Assembly: GCF_001953865.1 (NCBI RefSeq) | Contig: NZ_MQUQ01000010.1 | Location: 292,996 to 356,995, forward strand | Length of the DNA: 64,000 bases | DNA from: Amycolatopsis coloradensis | GTDB lineage: Bacteria > Actinomycetota > Actinomycetes > Mycobacteriales > Pseudonocardiaceae | Direction: 5' to 3' | In this document: piece by piece, positions 35,285-44,282 of the stretch | Numbering within the stretch: position 1 is the first letter of the stretch | How the letters are laid out: the number at the start of each line of letters is the position of its first letter | Program-made: the position numbers and the translations under genes | The notes under the pieces: model-generated | Databases searched by the model: none | What the model was told of the DNA's origin: nothing | The model's input: the letters and a program-made list of their open reading frames with translations, nothing else

Positions 35285-36241
35285 TCAAGCGTCGCGAAGA
35301 ACCGCCAGGATCTCCTCTTGCTCGAAATGCTCAGCCCACCCCAAAGCCGAAGATGAGTACAAAGTGTCCTCAAGGGACGCATCCGCCCCCGCCGCCAGCA
35401 AGGCGCGAACCGCGTCCACGTGCCCACCCTGCACGGCAAGGTGCAGCGCGGTGACACCTTCCCCATGGGAAAGCCCGCCGAAGGTGCCCTGCCGGTTCAC
35501 CGAGGCCCCAAGCTCGGCCAAAGTCCCGATCACCGACGCCTTCCCCTGAGCGGCGGCCCACGTCAGCGCCGTCCCCCGATAGACGTCGGCGTCCACCCGC
35601 GCGCCCCGCTCCACTAGCGTGCGGACAGCAGAAGAGCGGTCGTTCCGCGCGGCCCAGGACAGCGCCTCGTCGAGGATCTCGGCGGGGTCGTCGCTCGGCC
35701 GCCACTCCGGGAAACCGCTGTGCGGCCGGTGGAACTCACGGTGCGCGCCCGCCGCGCGGGAGAGCGTGCCGTCCGGAGCGACCAGCGCGTCGAGCAGGTC
35801 CGCGTGGCCGAGACCGGCGGCGACGCGCAGGTTGCCGGGGGACAGGCTGCGCGCGGCCAGTACCTCGGCGGCCTCGCGGTGACCCCAGAACAGCGCGACC
35901 ACCAGCGGTGTCCCGCCGTCGCCGCGGGCGGACACGCCGACCGGGGCGCCGGCGTCGAGCAGCATCGTGACCAGCAGTGGCAGCCCGACGTAGCCCGCCT
36001 GGTGCAACGCGGTCCAGCCGTGCACGTTGGCCGACGCCGGATCCGCCCCGTGGTCCAGCAGGATCCGGCACAGCCGCTCGTCGCGGGTCGCGACGGCCAT
36101 GCCGAGCAGATCGTTCCCGTTCTTACCGTGCGCGTGGACGAGCGTGGGCAGGTCGCCGATCAGGCGTGCGAGCCCGGCGAGGTCCCGCGCGTCGATGAGT
36201 TCGTGTGCCTGCTCGAAAGCCAGTTCAGCCGGTGACGTCAC
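35285..36241 (-). CDS. Ankyrin-repeat protein
   Basis: 318 residues with several ankyrin repeats, e.g. GNDLLGMAVATRDERLCRIL then LDHGADPASANVHGWTALHQ (about 42-85), GTALTWAAAQGKASVIGTLA (about 218) and GVTALHLAVQGGHVDAVRAL (about 262). There is no signal peptide, so it is probably a cytosolic protein-binding scaffold. It starts at GTG 36241, overlapping the upstream LLM gene by 17 bp, so it is the last gene of the LLM-LLM-ankyrin operon. Confidence 0.87.
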   Translation of the reverse strand: MTSPAELAFEQAHELIDARDLAGLARLIGDLPTLVHAHGKNGNDLLGMAVATRDERLCRILLDHGADPASANVHGWTALHQAGYVGLPLLVTMLLDAGAPVGVSARGDGGTPLVVALFWGHREAAEVLAARSLSPGNLRVAAGLGHADLLDALVAPDGTLSRAAGAHREFHRPHSGFPEWRPSDDPAEILDEALSWAARNDRSSAVRTLVERGARVDADVYRGTALTWAAAQGKASVIGTLAELGASVNRQGTFGGLSHGEGVTALHLAVQGGHVDAVRALLAAGADASLEDTLYSSSALGWAEHFEQEEILAVLRDA

Positions 36242-37061
36242 GCTTCCGCACGCTACCCGCGACCTCCGACAAAATCCGCCACTCGGCCAGCGGGATCCGC
36301 TCGTCCCCGGTCAGGACCTGCAGGCAGACATGGTCCGCGCCCGCGTCCAGATGTGCCTGGATCCGGGCCGAGATCGCGTCCTCCCCGACGGCGACCAGCG
36401 TGTCCACGAGGCGATCCGAACCGTAGTTTTCCTCGGTGAAGCCGAACCGCCGCAGGTTCGCCCGATGGTGGGCCGCCAGCTCCAGGTACATCGACACGTG
36501 CGTCCGGGCGATCTCCCGATCCGAACCCAGCACTACGGCCTGCTCAACGGCCAGATACGCCGAAGGGCCCATGATCTCCCGGGCGAGAGCGGTGTGCTCG
36601 ACGGGGACGAAGTACGGATGCGCCCCATCGGCGCGTTCCGCGGCCAGCGAGAGCATCTTCGGGCCCAGCGCGGCCAGCAGTCGCCGGTGCGGGGAGTCCG
36701 GTGTGGACAGTTCGGTCCGGTCCATCCCGTCGAGGTACCCGCGCATCGCTCCCAGTGGTTTCGTGCCCTGCCGGTGCCCGCCCAGGCCGAGGACGAACCG
36801 GCCCGGATACGCCTCGGCGAGGGTCCGCCCGGCGGCCGCGGCGGTGGCCGGTTCGCGCTGGTCGAAGCGCGCGATCCCGGTGGCGACCGTCAGCCGTGAC
36901 GTCGCCGCCAGCAACAGGCCCGCCTGCGTGAAAGCCTCCCGGCCCAGGTGCTCCCCGAACCACAGCGTGTCGAAGCCGAGTTCTTCGATTTCCGAGGCAG
37001 CGTCGCGGACCTCGCCGATTTCCTTGCCGTCGAAGGAGAAGGTCCAGATCCCGACGCTCAC
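36225..37061 (-). CDS. LLM class F420-dependent oxidoreductase
   Basis: 278 residues of the luciferase-like monooxygenase fold. Signatures are EIEELGFDTLWFGEHLGREA near residue 24, ATSRLTVATGIARFDQRE near 53, GRFVLGLGGHRQG near 85, LAALGPKMLSLAAERADGAH near 125 and LDAGADHVCLQVL near 245. It fits the TIGR03620-type F420 subgroup. The substrate is unknown. Its GTG overlaps the stop of the upstream LLM gene by 4 bp. Confidence 0.88.
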   Translation of the reverse strand: MSVGIWTFSFDGKEIGEVRDAASEIEELGFDTLWFGEHLGREAFTQAGLLLAATSRLTVATGIARFDQREPATAAAAGRTLAEAYPGRFVLGLGGHRQGTKPLGAMRGYLDGMDRTELSTPDSPHRRLLAALGPKMLSLAAERADGAHPYFVPVEHTALAREIMGPSAYLAVEQAVVLGSDREIARTHVSMYLELAAHHRANLRRFGFTEENYGSDRLVDTLVAVGEDAISARIQAHLDAGADHVCLQVLTGDERIPLAEWRILSEVAGSVRKRDVTG

Positions 37062-37966
37062 CGGGTCACCTCCGCCAGTGCCGGTGCCAGCCGTTCCAGC
37101 TGGTCCACGATGACGTCCAGGCTGTCACCGACCGGGTTGACGAGCACGGTGTCCGCGCCGGCGTCGACGATTTCCTTGATCCGCCGGGTGATCTTCTCCT
37201 CGTCGCCCCAGGCGGTCAGCCCGTCGACCAGCCGGTCGCTGACGCCGTCGAGGTCGGCATCGGTGTAGCCGAGCCGTTTCCACCCCTTGAAATAGTGCGG
37301 GATGTCGTACTGCTTCAGCAGTTCGATGGTCTTCGCGATGTTCGCCCGCGCCTCCTCCCGGCCGCCGAGCAGGACCGGATGCTCCGGGATGAGCAGCTTG
37401 TCCGGCCCGACGATCTCGCGGGCGTACGGCGTGTGTTCGAAGGGCTGCGCGAACGGGTGCGCGCCGTCCGTCAGCTCCCTCGCGAGTTCGAGCATCTTCG
37501 GGCCGACGGCGGCGAGAACGCGCGGAAACGGGACCGGTGAAGGGAATTCGGCCTCGGCGGCGGACATGGCCGCGAGGTACTCCCGGGTCTGTTCGAGCGG
37601 CCGGTAGTCCGAACCGCTTTTCGTCGCCTGGTGTGCGTGACCGATGCCGACGCCGAGCACGAACCGGCCGGGGAAGGCGTGCGCGAGCGCTCGTCCGCCG
37701 GCCTGGGCGGTGTACGCGGGCCGTGACCAGATGTTGGCGATCCCGGTGCCGATCACCACCCGTTCGGTGGAGGCGAGTGCGACGCCGCTGTGCGCGAACA
37801 GCTCCCGGGCCGCCGGTCCCTCGCCCGCCCACACGGTGCGATATCCGAGCTCTTCCAGCCGTCGTATCGCCTTCAGTTCTTCTTCGGGTGACGGCTTGAG
37901 CATGCCGAGCGGCAGCCAGACGCCCACCGGTCCCAGCAGGTCGCGGGTCTCTTCGACCAGGTTCAT
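37058..37966 (-). CDS. LLM class F420-dependent oxidoreductase
   Basis: 302 residues, a paralogue of the next gene. It has RRLEELGYRTVWAGEGPAAR near residue 36, ASTERVVIGTGIANIW near 65, GRFVLGVGIGHAHQATKSG near 95, VGPKMLELARELTDGAHPF near 145 and DAGADTVLVNPVGDSLD near 275. The start is ATG 37966 with GGAGAG upstream; the open frame beyond (to 38104) runs into the promoter and TetR region. It is divergent from a TetR gene through a double-operator region, so it is very likely under TetR control. Confidence 0.88.
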   Translation of the reverse strand: MNLVEETRDLLGPVGVWLPLGMLKPSPEEELKAIRRLEELGYRTVWAGEGPAARELFAHSGVALASTERVVIGTGIANIWSRPAYTAQAGGRALAHAFPGRFVLGVGIGHAHQATKSGSDYRPLEQTREYLAAMSAAEAEFPSPVPFPRVLAAVGPKMLELARELTDGAHPFAQPFEHTPYAREIVGPDKLLIPEHPVLLGGREEARANIAKTIELLKQYDIPHYFKGWKRLGYTDADLDGVSDRLVDGLTAWGDEEKITRRIKEIVDAGADTVLVNPVGDSLDVIVDQLERLAPALAEVTR

Positions 37967-37986
37967 GCGTACTCTCCAGCTAATAT

Positions 37987-38041
37987 GAGGCAGCCTCCGG
38001 TTACCTGGCCGACTATACGGAGGCTGCCTCCGATTTGTCGA
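37987..38041 (-). promoter_or_regulatory. Promoter with twin palindromic operators (TetR target)
   Basis: GAGGCAGCCTCCG (37987-37999) and its complement CGGAGGCTGCCTC (38018-38030) form a long dyad. Each half is itself a palindrome (GAGGC-A/T-GCCTC), with centres 33 bp apart. On the minus strand TCGACA (38036-38041), 18 bp and TATAGT (38012-38017) give the LLM promoter, with one site in the spacer and one after the -10. The adjacent TetR is the obvious binder. Confidence 0.75.
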
Positions 38042-38060
38042 GACTAAGCTCGGGAGCGCG

Positions 38061-38627
38061 ATGGACACCGAGAAGAAACCGCTGCGCGCGGACGCCCGGC
38101 GCAACTACGAGCGCCTCGTAGAGGAGGCGAAACGTGCCTTCGCCGCGCGCGGGGTCGAGGCGTCATTGGAAGAGATCGCTCGCCAGGCCGGTGTCGGTAT
38201 CGGGACGCTGTACCGGCATTTCCCGACGCGCGAGGCGCTGGTCGAGACCGTGCTCCGCGAGAGATTCGACGGTCAGGCCGCGGCGGCGCGCGAACTCTTG
38301 ATCTCGCCGGAGCCGTTGAGTGCGCTCAAGACCTGGCTCGCCGGGATGGGCAGGCAATCCGCGAGCTACCGCGGACTGCCCGAGCTGATGGTCGACGTCC
38401 TCGACGACGAGACCTCGCCGCTGTACGCCTCATGTCACGCCATGCGGGACGAGGTATCCCAACTGGTGGAACGAGCGAAGGCCTCGGGGGAACTCCGCGC
38501 GGACGTCACGGCGCACGAGTTGCTGGTGCTGCTGCACGCGCTTTCCTGGGCCAGTGAACATCTTTCGGGTGACGAGGGCCTCGAACGGCTCCTCGACCTC
38601 GTCTTCGCCGGATTACGGGCGAATTAA
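38061..38627 (+). CDS. TetR family transcriptional regulator
   Basis: 188 residues. The N-terminal HTH is RLVEEAKRAFAARGVEASLE then EIARQAGVGIGTLYRHFPTR, the textbook TetR signature. The C-terminal ligand and dimer domain contains LPELMVDVLDDETSPLYASC, as in the SCO-type TetR_C group. It is divergent from the two LLM oxidoreductases, with a twin operator in between, so it probably represses that operon and itself. The ligand is unknown. Confidence 0.92.
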   Translation: MDTEKKPLRADARRNYERLVEEAKRAFAARGVEASLEEIARQAGVGIGTLYRHFPTREALVETVLRERFDGQAAAARELLISPEPLSALKTWLAGMGRQSASYRGLPELMVDVLDDETSPLYASCHAMRDEVSQLVERAKASGELRADVTAHELLVLLHALSWASEHLSGDEGLERLLDLVFAGLRAN

Positions 38628-38736
38628 CAATCCCCTGTAACCAGGTCTAAACTGCGGCGCAACCGGGCACAACGGCGTGACCGCGAAGCCATCAACCCTG
38701 AGTCGCAGGCACAGACCAGATAGTGGGAGCCGTATC

Positions 38737-40335
38737 GTGACCAAGCCGAACAAGCCCGTCGTCCTCATCGCGGAGAAGCTCGCGCCTTCCGTGTTGAGCG
38801 TCTTCTCCGACGAGGTCGAGGTCCAGCATGTGGACGGCACGGACCGCCCCGCGCTGCTCGAAGCCGTGAAGACGGCGGACGCGCTGCTCGTGCGGTCCGC
38901 GACCAAGGTCGACGCCGAGGTGCTCGGCGCCACCACCTCGCTCAAGGTCGTCGCCCGCGCCGGCGTCGGGCTGGACAACGTCGAGGTCCCCGCCGCCACC
39001 GAACGCGGTGTGCTGGTGGTCAACGCGCCGACGTCGAACATCGTCTCCGCCGCCGAGCACGCCGTCGCTCTCCTGCTCGCGGTCGCCCGCCGGGTCCCGG
39101 CGGCGGACCAGAGCCTCCAAGGCGGCGCGTGGAAGCGCAGCGCCTACTCCGGCGTCGAGATCCAGGGCAAGACCGTCGGTGTGGTGGGCCTCGGCAAGAT
39201 CGGCCAGCTGTTCGCGCAGCGTCTCGCCGCCTTCGACACCAAGCTCATCGCGTACGACCCCTACGTCTCGGCCGCCCGCGCCGCGCAGCTCGGCATCGAA
39301 CTGGTCACGCTGGACGAGCTGCTGGAGCGCGCCGACGCGATCTCCATCCACCTGCCGAAGACCCCGGAGACCAAGGGCCTGATCGGCGCCGAGGCGCTCA
39401 AGAAGGTCAAGCAGGGCGTCATCATCGTCAACGCCGCGCGCGGTGGCCTCATCGACGAGCAGGCGCTGGCGGACGCGGTGAGCTCCGGCCACGTCGGCGG
39501 TGCCGGTATCGACGTGTTCGTCACCGAGCCCACCACCGAGAGCCCGCTGTTCGGGCTGCCGAACGTCGTCGTCACGCCGCACCTCGGCGCGTCGACCGCC
39601 GAGGCGCAGGACCGCGCGGGCACCGACGTCGCGAAGTCCGTGCTGCTCGCGCTGCGCGGCGACTTCGTGCCGGACGCGGTGAACGTCGCCGGTGGCGGCA
39701 CGGTCGGCGAGCACGTGCGGCCGTACCTCTCGCTCACCCAGAAGCTCGGCACCGTGCTGACCGCGCTCAACCCGAAGGCGCCGACGTCGGTCACCGTCGT
39801 GGTCAAGGGCGAACTGTCCACCGAGGACGTCAGCGTGCTGCCGCTCGCGGCCGAGCGCGGTGTGTTCTCCGGCGTCGTCGAGGACCAGGTCACCTTCGTC
39901 AACGCGCCGCGTGTCGCCGAAGAGCTGGGTGTCCAGGTGGATCTGGTCATCGAGCCCGAAAGCCCCAAATTCCGCAGCCTGGTCACCGTCCGCGCGGTCC
40001 ACGCCGACGGCCAGACCCTTTCGGTGTCCGGCTCGGTCACCGGCAAGGACGAGGTCGAGAAGCTGGTCGAGGTCAACGGCCGCCACTTCGACCTGCGTGC
40101 CGAGGGCAACGTGCTGCTGCTCGAGTACCCGGACCGCCCGGGCATCATGGGCCGCGTCGGCACGCTGCTCGGCGAGGCGGGCATCAACATCGAGGCCGCG
40201 CAGATCAGCCAGACCACCGACGGCACGGACGCCGTCATGCTGCTGCGGGTGGACCGCTCGGTGGACTCGCACCTGCTGGAGCCGATCGGCGCCACCGTCG
40301 GCGCGCATACCATCCGCGCGGTCAACTTCGGCTGA
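38737..40335 (+). CDS. serA: D-3-phosphoglycerate dehydrogenase
   Basis: 532 residues, the long mycobacterial-type SerA. The NAD domain has TVGVVGLGKIGQLFAQRLAA near residue 145, GLIDEQALADAV near 235 and the catalytic PHLGASTAEAQDRAG near 280. It is followed by the intervening (ASB) domain and a C-terminal ACT domain (LLEYPDRPGIMGRVGTLLGE ... INIEAAQISQT near 465), which binds serine for feedback inhibition. It makes the first step of serine synthesis. GTG 38737 has GGGAG upstream; the frame to 38677 is not family-like. Confidence 0.96.
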   Translation: MTKPNKPVVLIAEKLAPSVLSVFSDEVEVQHVDGTDRPALLEAVKTADALLVRSATKVDAEVLGATTSLKVVARAGVGLDNVEVPAATERGVLVVNAPTSNIVSAAEHAVALLLAVARRVPAADQSLQGGAWKRSAYSGVEIQGKTVGVVGLGKIGQLFAQRLAAFDTKLIAYDPYVSAARAAQLGIELVTLDELLERADAISIHLPKTPETKGLIGAEALKKVKQGVIIVNAARGGLIDEQALADAVSSGHVGGAGIDVFVTEPTTESPLFGLPNVVVTPHLGASTAEAQDRAGTDVAKSVLLALRGDFVPDAVNVAGGGTVGEHVRPYLSLTQKLGTVLTALNPKAPTSVTVVVKGELSTEDVSVLPLAAERGVFSGVVEDQVTFVNAPRVAEELGVQVDLVIEPESPKFRSLVTVRAVHADGQTLSVSGSVTGKDEVEKLVEVNGRHFDLRAEGNVLLLEYPDRPGIMGRVGTLLGEAGINIEAAQISQTTDGTDAVMLLRVDRSVDSHLLEPIGATVGAHTIRAVNFG

Positions 40336-40342
40336 CCTCCCA

Positions 40343-40397
40343 GTACATGAAGGCCCCCTTCCTTGCGCCTAGGTACAGGAAGGGGGCCTTCATGTAC
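40343..40397 (+). terminator. serA terminator, 21-bp hairpin (GAAGGCCCCC family)
   Basis: GTACATGAAGGCCCCC plus TTCCT (40343-40363) pairs perfectly with 40377-40397 around a 13-nt loop. It begins 8 bp after the serA stop and is followed by TTT. It belongs to the same broad family as 33798 and 45339. Confidence 0.85.
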
Positions 40398-40401
40398 TTT
40401 C

Positions 40402-40425
40402 CCGCAATTAGTCGACTAACTGCGG
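40402..40425. repeat. Short family-U-like palindrome
   Basis: CCGCAATTAGTCGACTAACTGCGG is a near-perfect 24-nt palindrome resembling the family-U hairpins, with GTCGAC replacing the TCCT-type centre. It follows the serA terminator. The rest of 40426-40640 holds no gene I can support, only the upstream region of the subtilase. Confidence 0.6.
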
Positions 40426-40640
40426 TCGTTGTGTGTGCGGGGTTCGCGAGAACGCAGAGCAAGATTCAGTAACGGTGAAAAATGCCTACTGAAGTCGGGC
40501 TGGTCCCCCGATAGGTTTCTCCGGCGAGGCCGAACCATCGCGCCGTCAAGGGCACGGCGCGGCGCCGGGGCTCACCGTCGGGGGTGTGTTCGAGCGGCAG
40601 GCAGGTTCCGAGTCAAGGCCTCGAGTGAGGGCACGTACTC

Positions 40641-43600
40641 ATGAACAGATCCCGCGTACCCCGATGGGCCATCCGCTCATCGGCCGCGGTCTTCGCCGCG
40701 TTGCTCGCGACGTCCGTGACCGGGGCGACCGCAGCCGCACAGGATGTCCCCCTCGCGGACGGCATCACGCCGGCGAAGATCGACCGTAACGGCTTCCAGG
40801 GGAAGGTCGAGCCGAAGCTCAAGGCCGCCCAGGGCAAGATCACCGCCTTCGTCGAGCTGGCCAAGCAGCCCGCCGTCGACGCCTTCAACGCCGAGCAGAA
40901 CAAGGGTGCCGGCAAGGAGAAGGCCAAGAAGGCGGCGAAGAACGCCAAGGCCGACGCCGCCGCGACGGTGAACTCCGTCGTCGGTCAGCTCAAGGCCGCC
41001 GACGCAGGCACCCAGCTGGTCACCCAGACCGCCAACGCGGTCGCAGGCGCGGTCGTCACGGCCGACGCGGCGAAGATCCGCGAGCTGGCGAAGCGGCCGG
41101 ACGTCGTCTCGGTCAAGAAGGTGGTGCCGAAGACCCGCACCAACTCCAGCGCGGTCCAGCTGACCAACACGCTCGCTTCGTGGCAGCAGACCGGCCGCTA
41201 CGGCGACGGCATCCGCGTCGGCGTGATCGACGACGGCATCGACTACACCCACGCCACCTTCGGCGGTCCGGGCACGGCCGAGGCGTACAAGGCGATCGAC
41301 CGCGACCAGGCCACCCCCGCCTTCCCGACCGACAAGGTCGTCGGCGGTATCGACCTGGTCGGCGACGCCTACGACACCGGCAGCGACGACCCGGCCCTCC
41401 ACGTCCCGAAGCCGGACCCCAACCCGATTTCCTGCGGCCACCACGGCACGCACGTCGCGGGCACGGTCGCCGGATTCGGTGTGGACGAAGCGGGCAGGAC
41501 CTTCACCGGTGACTACAAGAAGCTGAACAAGAAGAAGATCGAAGCGATGCGGATCGGTCCGGGCACCGCGCCCAAGGCCCTCCTGTACGCGATCAAGGTC
41601 TTCGGCTGCGACGGCTCGACCAACGTCACCTCGCAGGCGCTCGACTGGTCGCTCGACCCGGACGGCGACGGCGACTTCACCGACCACCTCGACGTGGTCA
41701 ACCTGTCGCTGGGCGGCGACTTCGCCACTCCGGACGACCCGGACTCGCTGTTCGTGCGCAAGATCGCCGCGAACAACGTCGTCCCGGTCTTCTCCGCGGG
41801 CAACGGCGGCGACCTCAACGACGTCGGCGGCGCGCCGGGCAACACGCCCGAGGCGCTGACCGTCGCCAGCAGCCGTGACGCGTCGGTTCTCCGCGACGCC
41901 GTCGAGGCCGTCGCTCCCGATGGTGTCAAGGGTGCGAAGACCGGGCAGTTCAGCCAGAACTACGCGACCTACGACACGCTCGACGTCACCGCGCCGGTGG
42001 TCAGGCTGTCGGCCGACAACGCCGCCGGCTGCAAGCCGTACTCCGAAGCCGACAAGGCCAAGGCCGCGGGCAAGATCGTGTTCCTCGAATGGGACGACAA
42101 CGACGCGACCCGTGCCTGCGGTTCGGGCGCCCGCTCGAACAACGCGCAGGCCGCCGGTGCCAAGGGCGCGCTGTTCTCGTCCACCCTGGAACACTTCTCG
42201 GCGGGGATCGCGGGCAACGCCGCCACCCCGACGTTCCAGCTCACCGGCAGCGCGACCGCGTCGGTCCGCCCGGCGCTGAACGCGGGCACGCTGCAGGTCC
42301 GCATGACCGGCAAGGGCCGCGTGTCCGTACCGACCAGCGACCAGTCCATTGTGGACACCCCGAGCTCGTTCACCTCGCGTGGCGGGCGCGGCCCGGCTTC
42401 CAAACCGGACGTCGCGGCGCCCGGTGACTCGATCTCGTCGGCGCTCAGTGGCAGTGGCGCCGGCCGCCTGGTCATCTCCGGAACGTCGATGGCGGCTCCG
42501 CACACCTCGGGTATCACCGCCCTGATCCGTCAGGCGCACCCGGATTGGTCGGTCGAAGAGGTCAAGGCCTCGGTCATCAACACCGCCGGGCACGACATCC
42601 ACGACGCGTCGGGCCGCACCTACGGCCCGCAGCGGGTCGGCAGCGGCCGGATCGACGCGAAAGCCGCGCTGGACAACCAGGTCCTGGCCTACGTCGTCGA
42701 CAACCCCGGCTTCGTCTCGGTCAACTTCGGCGTCGTCGAAGCGGGCGGCCCGGTCACCCTGACCAAGACGGTCAAGGTGGTCAACAAGGGCATCAAACCG
42801 GTCGAGTACTCGGTGGGCTACGAAGCCGTGAACGCGCTCCCCGGTGTCGAGTACACAGTGGACAAGCCGACGGTGAAGCTGAGCCCGCGCGGTGTCGCGC
42901 TGGTGAAGGTGACCCTGAAGATCGCCGACCCCAAGGCGCTCCGCAAGGTCATGGACCCGACCATGGCGGCTTCGCAGGTCGGCCTCGCGCGGCAGTTCGT
43001 GGCGGACGCCTCCGGCCGGATCGCGTTCACCCCGAAGAGCGGCACGACCGTTCCGTTGCGTCTCTCGGTGTACTCCGCGCCGAAGCCCGTCTCGGCCATC
43101 AACACCCCGGGCACGGTCAACTTCGGCAACGGCCAGAACCAGGCCGTGCTGAACCTGACCGGCAAGGGCGTCGACCAGGGCACCGGCCCGCAGCGGTACC
43201 GCTCGCTGATCAGCGTGCTCGAACTGCAGGCGGAATCCCCGCAGCTGCCCGAATGCGACGGCGGCGTCACCACCGACTGCACGCTGAACCAGACCGCCAA
43301 GGGCGCCGACCTGCGCTACGTCGGCGCGGCGTCCACGGCTCCGCTGGCCAAGGCGCAGGGTGAGCCGGAGAACGCGTTGCTGGCCTTCGGTCTCACCACC
43401 TGGAGCGACCTGGCCAACCTGGGCAGCAACACCTCGCCGTTCGTGGACATCGACACCACGGGCGACGGGCAGCCGGACTTCGAGACCTATGTCACGAAGG
43501 TGACCGCCACCGATGTGCTGGTGGCCGTCACGGTGGCGCTGAAGCCGGGCTTCCCGCAGGTGGACATCCAGCCGGTCAACGGCCAGCTCGGCGACGTCGA

Positions 43601-44045
43601 CACGAACGTGTACGACACCAACGTCGTCGTGCTGCCGGTGAGCGTCGCCGCGCTGGGCATCGACCCGAACGCGGCTTCGCACAAGATCAGCTACACGGTC
43701 GGGACCTCCGGGTTCTACGCGGCGCCGGGTGCGGACTCGTCGACGATCGACTACGTCGGCACGCCGCTTTCGTTCGACGCCTTGGCTCCCGCGTACACGG
43801 TCCAGGGCGGCGGCGACTCCGCGCTGGGCTACGTCGCGAAGCCGGGCACGGCCCTGGTGGTCAACCGCAACACGGCCGCGCAGGACACCGTGCTGGGCCT
43901 GCTGGCGATCGATCACCACAACGCCTCGGGCAGCCGGGCGAACGTGGTGAAGATCCAGGCGAACTCCGGCGGTTCCCACGAAGGCGCCGACCGGCCGGGC
44001 AACGGCGGTCGGCACACCGGACGTCAGCCGATCGGTGTGGGCTGA
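40641..44045 (+). CDS. Secreted S8 family serine peptidase (subtilase)
   Basis: 1134 residues. A signal peptide (about 1-33, ending TAAAQ) and an I9-like propeptide with a Lys/Ala-rich helical stretch (about 85-110) precede the catalytic domain. The triad is Asp197 (GVIDDGID), His268 (GHHGTHVAGT) and Ser616 (SGTSMAAPH). A protease-associated insert lies about 445-565. The C-terminal 450 residues are beta-rich Fn3-like domains (NFGVVEAGGPVTLTKTVKVV near 695) without a membrane anchor. It is probably an extracellular nutritional or processing protease. ATG 40641 follows GAGGG. A terminator follows at 44081. Confidence 0.95.
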   Translation: MNRSRVPRWAIRSSAAVFAALLATSVTGATAAAQDVPLADGITPAKIDRNGFQGKVEPKLKAAQGKITAFVELAKQPAVDAFNAEQNKGAGKEKAKKAAKNAKADAAATVNSVVGQLKAADAGTQLVTQTANAVAGAVVTADAAKIRELAKRPDVVSVKKVVPKTRTNSSAVQLTNTLASWQQTGRYGDGIRVGVIDDGIDYTHATFGGPGTAEAYKAIDRDQATPAFPTDKVVGGIDLVGDAYDTGSDDPALHVPKPDPNPISCGHHGTHVAGTVAGFGVDEAGRTFTGDYKKLNKKKIEAMRIGPGTAPKALLYAIKVFGCDGSTNVTSQALDWSLDPDGDGDFTDHLDVVNLSLGGDFATPDDPDSLFVRKIAANNVVPVFSAGNGGDLNDVGGAPGNTPEALTVASSRDASVLRDAVEAVAPDGVKGAKTGQFSQNYATYDTLDVTAPVVRLSADNAAGCKPYSEADKAKAAGKIVFLEWDDNDATRACGSGARSNNAQAAGAKGALFSSTLEHFSAGIAGNAATPTFQLTGSATASVRPALNAGTLQVRMTGKGRVSVPTSDQSIVDTPSSFTSRGGRGPASKPDVAAPGDSISSALSGSGAGRLVISGTSMAAPHTSGITALIRQAHPDWSVEEVKASVINTAGHDIHDASGRTYGPQRVGSGRIDAKAALDNQVLAYVVDNPGFVSVNFGVVEAGGPVTLTKTVKVVNKGIKPVEYSVGYEAVNALPGVEYTVDKPTVKLSPRGVALVKVTLKIADPKALRKVMDPTMAASQVGLARQFVADASGRIAFTPKSGTTVPLRLSVYSAPKPVSAINTPGTVNFGNGQNQAVLNLTGKGVDQGTGPQRYRSLISVLELQAESPQLPECDGGVTTDCTLNQTAKGADLRYVGAASTAPLAKAQGEPENALLAFGLTTWSDLANLGSNTSPFVDIDTTGDGQPDFETYVTKVTATDVLVAVTVALKPGFPQVDIQPVNGQLGDVDTNVYDTNVVVLPVSVAALGIDPNAASHKISYTVGTSGFYAAPGADSSTIDYVGTPLSFDALAPAYTVQGGGDSALGYVAKPGTALVVNRNTAAQDTVLGLLAIDHHNASGSRANVVKIQANSGGSHEGADRPGNGGRHTGRQPIGVG

Positions 44046-44080
44046 CACGGTAGTGCGGGTGACCCGCGTTCGATGAGGTG

Positions 44081-44126
44081 AGGGACGCCCTGGCGGCACG
44101 CTTTCCGCCAGGGCGTCCCTTCTTGT
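44081..44126 (+). terminator. Subtilase gene terminator
   Basis: AGGGACGCCCTGGCGG (44081-44096) and CCGCCAGGGCGTCCCT (44105-44120) form a perfect 16-bp stem with an 8-nt loop, followed by TCTTGT. Confidence 0.85.
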
Positions 44127-44282
44127 ATTCACTCTTTCGGCTGTCTCGCTCTGTGGGAGATTCCGGCATAAGGGTGGTGCGGCTACGGCTACCGGGCTAC
44201 GGCCGGTAACCTTCCGCTGCTGGCGTTTTCTTGCGGATGGGCCATCCGGACTGCCGGTGGCCTGGTCTACGGAGGTGTGTGG

